Source: Lithospermum erythrorhizon (taxonomy: Eukaryota > Streptophyta > Magnoliopsida > Boraginales > Boraginaceae). Taken from it: DNA of 64,000 nt. Positions 61,610 through 64,000 of this stretch are shown here, piece by piece. The notes under the pieces are model-generated. The model did no database searches. It worked only from the letters and a program-made list of their open reading frames with translations, and had not been told where the DNA came from. The translations under genes and the position numbers were made by a program. Location of the stretch: contig JADFUC010000816.1 in assembly GCA_019722365.1 (NCBI GenBank), forward strand, positions 1 to 64,000, in the 5' to 3' direction. Within the stretch, counting starts at the first letter, position 1, and the number at the start of each line of letters is the position of its first letter.

Positions 61610-62153
61610 CACTACAAACTATTTAGTTCAATTCTTGGGGTTTAATGGAAATCAATGACTTTATCTTACTTTTATATCCTTACATTTTCTATTTTTTTCT
61701 AGTTCAATTACGAATAACTATATAATCCTTGAAAAACACAATTTATCTATATTAATTGCAACACTTAGGGAGAATTAGTAACTTTTAATTTCTACTATAT
61801 ACTTGCAAGAAACCAAATAGTAAATTCCTAAGAATCAAAACCTATTACTATCCAAAATAATGCATTTTCTTCCATTTTTTGTTTGATGGACTAACCAAAA
61901 GGTACCAAAGTTTATATGGAGTCAGATCGAAATGTGCCGAAAATATGTCTCGGGTGGGAATTAATGCGGACATTGGTTATTTTACTGAGCATCACACGTT
62001 TATAACGAGTAGACAAGAGAATATTCTCAATCACTTATACTCATTTTCTCATTGAAATCAATTTTGATCTCTTCTTCACAATGAGCTTTCCTTATTTTCT
62101 CTCTGGCTAAACTTCAATTTGTAAATAAACAAGAATAGAAGGTGGAAAGTTAC
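61610..62153 (-). other. Probable first intron / upstream region of NLR copy 3
   Basis: AT-rich, without a supported frame. It is bounded by a donor-like site at 62153 and an acceptor-like site at 61608. Confidence 0.3.
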
Positions 62154-62283
62154 CAATACCATATTGATATGTAGATGAAGATTCTCTGCAATCATCAAAT
62201 TCATCATCATCATGGAAAGATCCGACTGAAGCCGAGTCAAATTCATTATTTCTCATCTTCCCTTTTTCATTAAACTTTTCCAT
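62154..62283 (-). other. Putative first coding exon of NLR copy 3
   Basis: The ATG at 62281-62283 (minus) opens 43 codons of acidic sequence (FDSASVGSFHDDDEFDD) ending at a donor ATTG|GTAACT. Its phase (one base left over) fits the acceptor TTTGTAG at about 61608 and the following VSSGYDG frame. Similar DNA lies upstream of NLR copy 2. The protein segment itself matches no domain I know. Confidence 0.4.
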
Positions 62284-62457
62284 GACTTCAACGAGCTACA
62301 TACGATGCTTCTACAACTGCTTCTTCTGCTAATGTTGATAGCTTGAAATTATGTTACTTCTCTTGGAACTCCTATAAGTACTAAGTAGTTTTAAATATCA
62401 TCAACAAGAAAAAAACAAACATCACAAATCATAAATCAACTGACACTAAATTAGTCT

Positions 62458-62808
62458 TGTTAAAATTGACTTCTACGACATGGGAAGACTACAAATCTTC
62501 CGTATATGTTTTGGTCTATATATATAACTTATGTATATATATTATTTTTTGTATCAAATAGTTAGTGGATTTTTTACATATTAGTATTATTTAAACATTT
62601 GATAAAATACATAGTATGTCACTGTAATTTTATTTTAGAAATGGTGTAGGATAGTAATTATTATTACGGGTGTATTATAGTGAAATTTACGGTAGTTTTA
62701 ACAAGTGGATTAGTCTAAACGCGTAGTTAGTGATACCCACGTAAATCTTTGTCTCTTTATCTTACGTATTTTACATAATTTATACTCTAGATGGCATTCG
62801 TTTCAACA
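62458..62808 (+). repeat. 5' LTR of a second copia element, putative
   Basis: Begins TGTTAAAATTGAC, contains a TATA-like CTATATATATAAC and ends TTTCAACA just before a primer-binding site. The left boundary is inferred because the matching 3' LTR lies beyond the window. Confidence 0.5.
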
Positions 62809-62811
62809 AGC

Positions 62812-62822
62812 TGGTATCGAGC
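62812..62822 (+). other. Primer-binding site of the second copia element
   Basis: TGGTATCGAGC matches TGGTATCAGAGC, complementary to initiator-Met tRNA, with one base missing or changed. It lies 3 bases after the LTR end. Confidence 0.65.
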
Positions 62823-62834
62823 TTTGGATTCGAT

Positions 62835-64000
62835 TTGCGAAGAAGATGCGTGGTGATGTATTAAAATTGAGAGGTTTATTAGAATGCCAGTTCGGTCTTT
62901 AGCGAATCAAGGCAAAGGCGTTCTTTGGCTTGAGAGGGGCTACGGCTCCTCGATGGACAATCTACGGCACCGTTGCAGATAACATAGGCTCGTCTAGAGG
63001 AGAAGGCAAACTAAACGTTCATTCACAAACTTTGGATGATGAGGTTATCATAGGTTCGGAGGATCTTTGCCGGTTTGTGTTGAAGCTTGAGAGTCTATAT
63101 ATATGTGAAGAGTTTGACCAATAAGTTATTGTTGAAGCAACGTCTGTTTGGGCTAAGAATGCGGGGAAGAGTCGTCTCTTAAAAACCACAGATCGTGCTT
63201 AATAGGATATTATTTGATTTGCGTAATATAGATATTAAGATTGAGGATGAGGATGTTGCTTTGATTTTGTTAGCCTCTTTACCTATGTCATATATGAGAA
63301 TTTTGGGTAGTACATGTAATGAAATGGTAAAAGATTCTTTATCTCTGGAAGAAGTGAGATATGTCTGCATGTGAGGATTTGTGTATTTAGTTGTAGTGGT
63401 GGTTCTAGTACTTCTGATCGGATCGTTGGTGCACTAGTTGCTATGCCGAGTGAGTGATAGAGCGATGGAGAAGTTCTCGATGCGTTGGGTGGGTTCGAGG
63501 AAAAGCCCGATAGGTGCAATTTATGAGGTGGAACATTGGAAAGCGTGATTAAAGCGTGTTTGAGGAATGAACAACGAAAGAATATCCAATTAATTTACGC
63601 CGCCATTACCCGACGGTGGTGTGCATTTCGAAGAGGACATGGCTTTGATTGCTGAGAGTCACACATCCGACACCGATGTGTGGTCTCTACAAATCTATGA
63701 AGAGGCGAATTACGTGTGTGTCTAGGAAGGAGTGATCTTTGACATGAGTAGATTGGAATGTGGCATTGTGTTTCGTAGCAGGTGTTTCGGTCTGAAGATG
63801 GTTGGGATTAATTCGAGGTAGGAGTAGGACACGTGATGGTGGAGGTTGTACATTGAGCGAGGTTAGACATGTGTTTCACTTGACGAGGAACCTGTTATCT
63901 TTGAATCGTTTGAACAAGATGAGAGTTTCAACTTTTAAGAAGAAGGTGAAGGGTTGTTGTCTATTTATAGGTTCGGATGTACTTTTGAGTGGTGTGGACG
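62835..64000 (+). pseudogene. Ty1/copia gag and start of pol, cut by the window end
   Basis: Out-of-frame pieces follow the plant copia capsid (UBN2) plan: LESLYICEEFDQ in frame 62930-63124 and LTNKLLLKQRLFGLRM in another, then NRILFDLRNIDIKIEDEDVA, LILLASLPMSYMRILG and SLSLEEVRYV (63196-63375). From 63841 the frame reads GGCTLSEVRHVFHLTRNLL, SLNRLNKMRV, the GAG-pre-integrase block that precedes copia integrase. Between them (63380-63840) the zinc knuckle and protease are not readable. Several frameshifts make it non-functional as written. Confidence 0.75.

Noticed and set aside
1..64000. A wholly new biological system
   Set aside because: Every stretch with protein-like signal that I could read fits known plant NLR, GDSL or transposon families, and the remaining frames are too short to support a new system.

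Overview
This window looks like nuclear DNA from a dicot plant, probably an asterid and possibly a Lamiales species. The reasons are three R1-type (late-blight-resistance-like) NLR genes with the long N-terminal extension known from asterids, AT-rich intergenic DNA, and plant-type copia, gypsy, hAT, Helitron and MITE sequences. There is no sign of bacterial, organellar or viral DNA. Family calls come from motifs read by eye, and no database search was possible.

Layout. 1.6-2.8 kb holds a small LTR-like element. 3.4-4.9 kb holds a decayed multi-exon GDSL esterase/lipase gene on the + strand. It converges on NLR copy 1 (6.4-8.7 kb, minus strand), whose N-terminal part is missing. 8.7-12.2 kb is AT-rich DNA with a MITE and Helitron copies. 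12.23-12.69 kb is a diverged second copy of the sequence that follows the GDSL gene. 14.2-14.5 kb carries a plant transposon-protein fragment.

14.86-33.57 kb is one nested insertion: a minus-strand Ty3/gypsy element, bounded by diverged LTRs with a primer-binding site and polypurine tract, is split by a plus-strand Ty1/copia element (18.5-26.9 kb). NLR copy 2 (35.2-38.7 kb, minus) has the full domain order but many breaks. 39-43 kb holds duplicated MITEs and gene-poor DNA. 43.0-49.4 kb holds two related hAT transposase relics, the first split by a Helitron. 50-55.2 kb carries more GC-rich hAT-like ends, a tRNA-like SINE candidate, and a Helitron that itself contains a solo LTR with a matching 5-bp target duplication.

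NLR copy 3 (58.1-61.6 kb, minus, with a likely first exon at 62.2 kb) is the best preserved: one 781-codon frame runs from the R1 coiled-coil region through NB-ARC into the LRRs. The window ends inside the 5' part of another copia element (62.5-64 kb).

Taken together this is a tandem R1-like NLR cluster enlarged by nested transposons. Nearly every coding stretch contains small frameshifts, from real decay, low-quality assembly, or both; I cannot separate these by eye. I found no convincing new biological system. The most useful observations are the insertion stratigraphy and the paired GDSL/NLR flank duplication.
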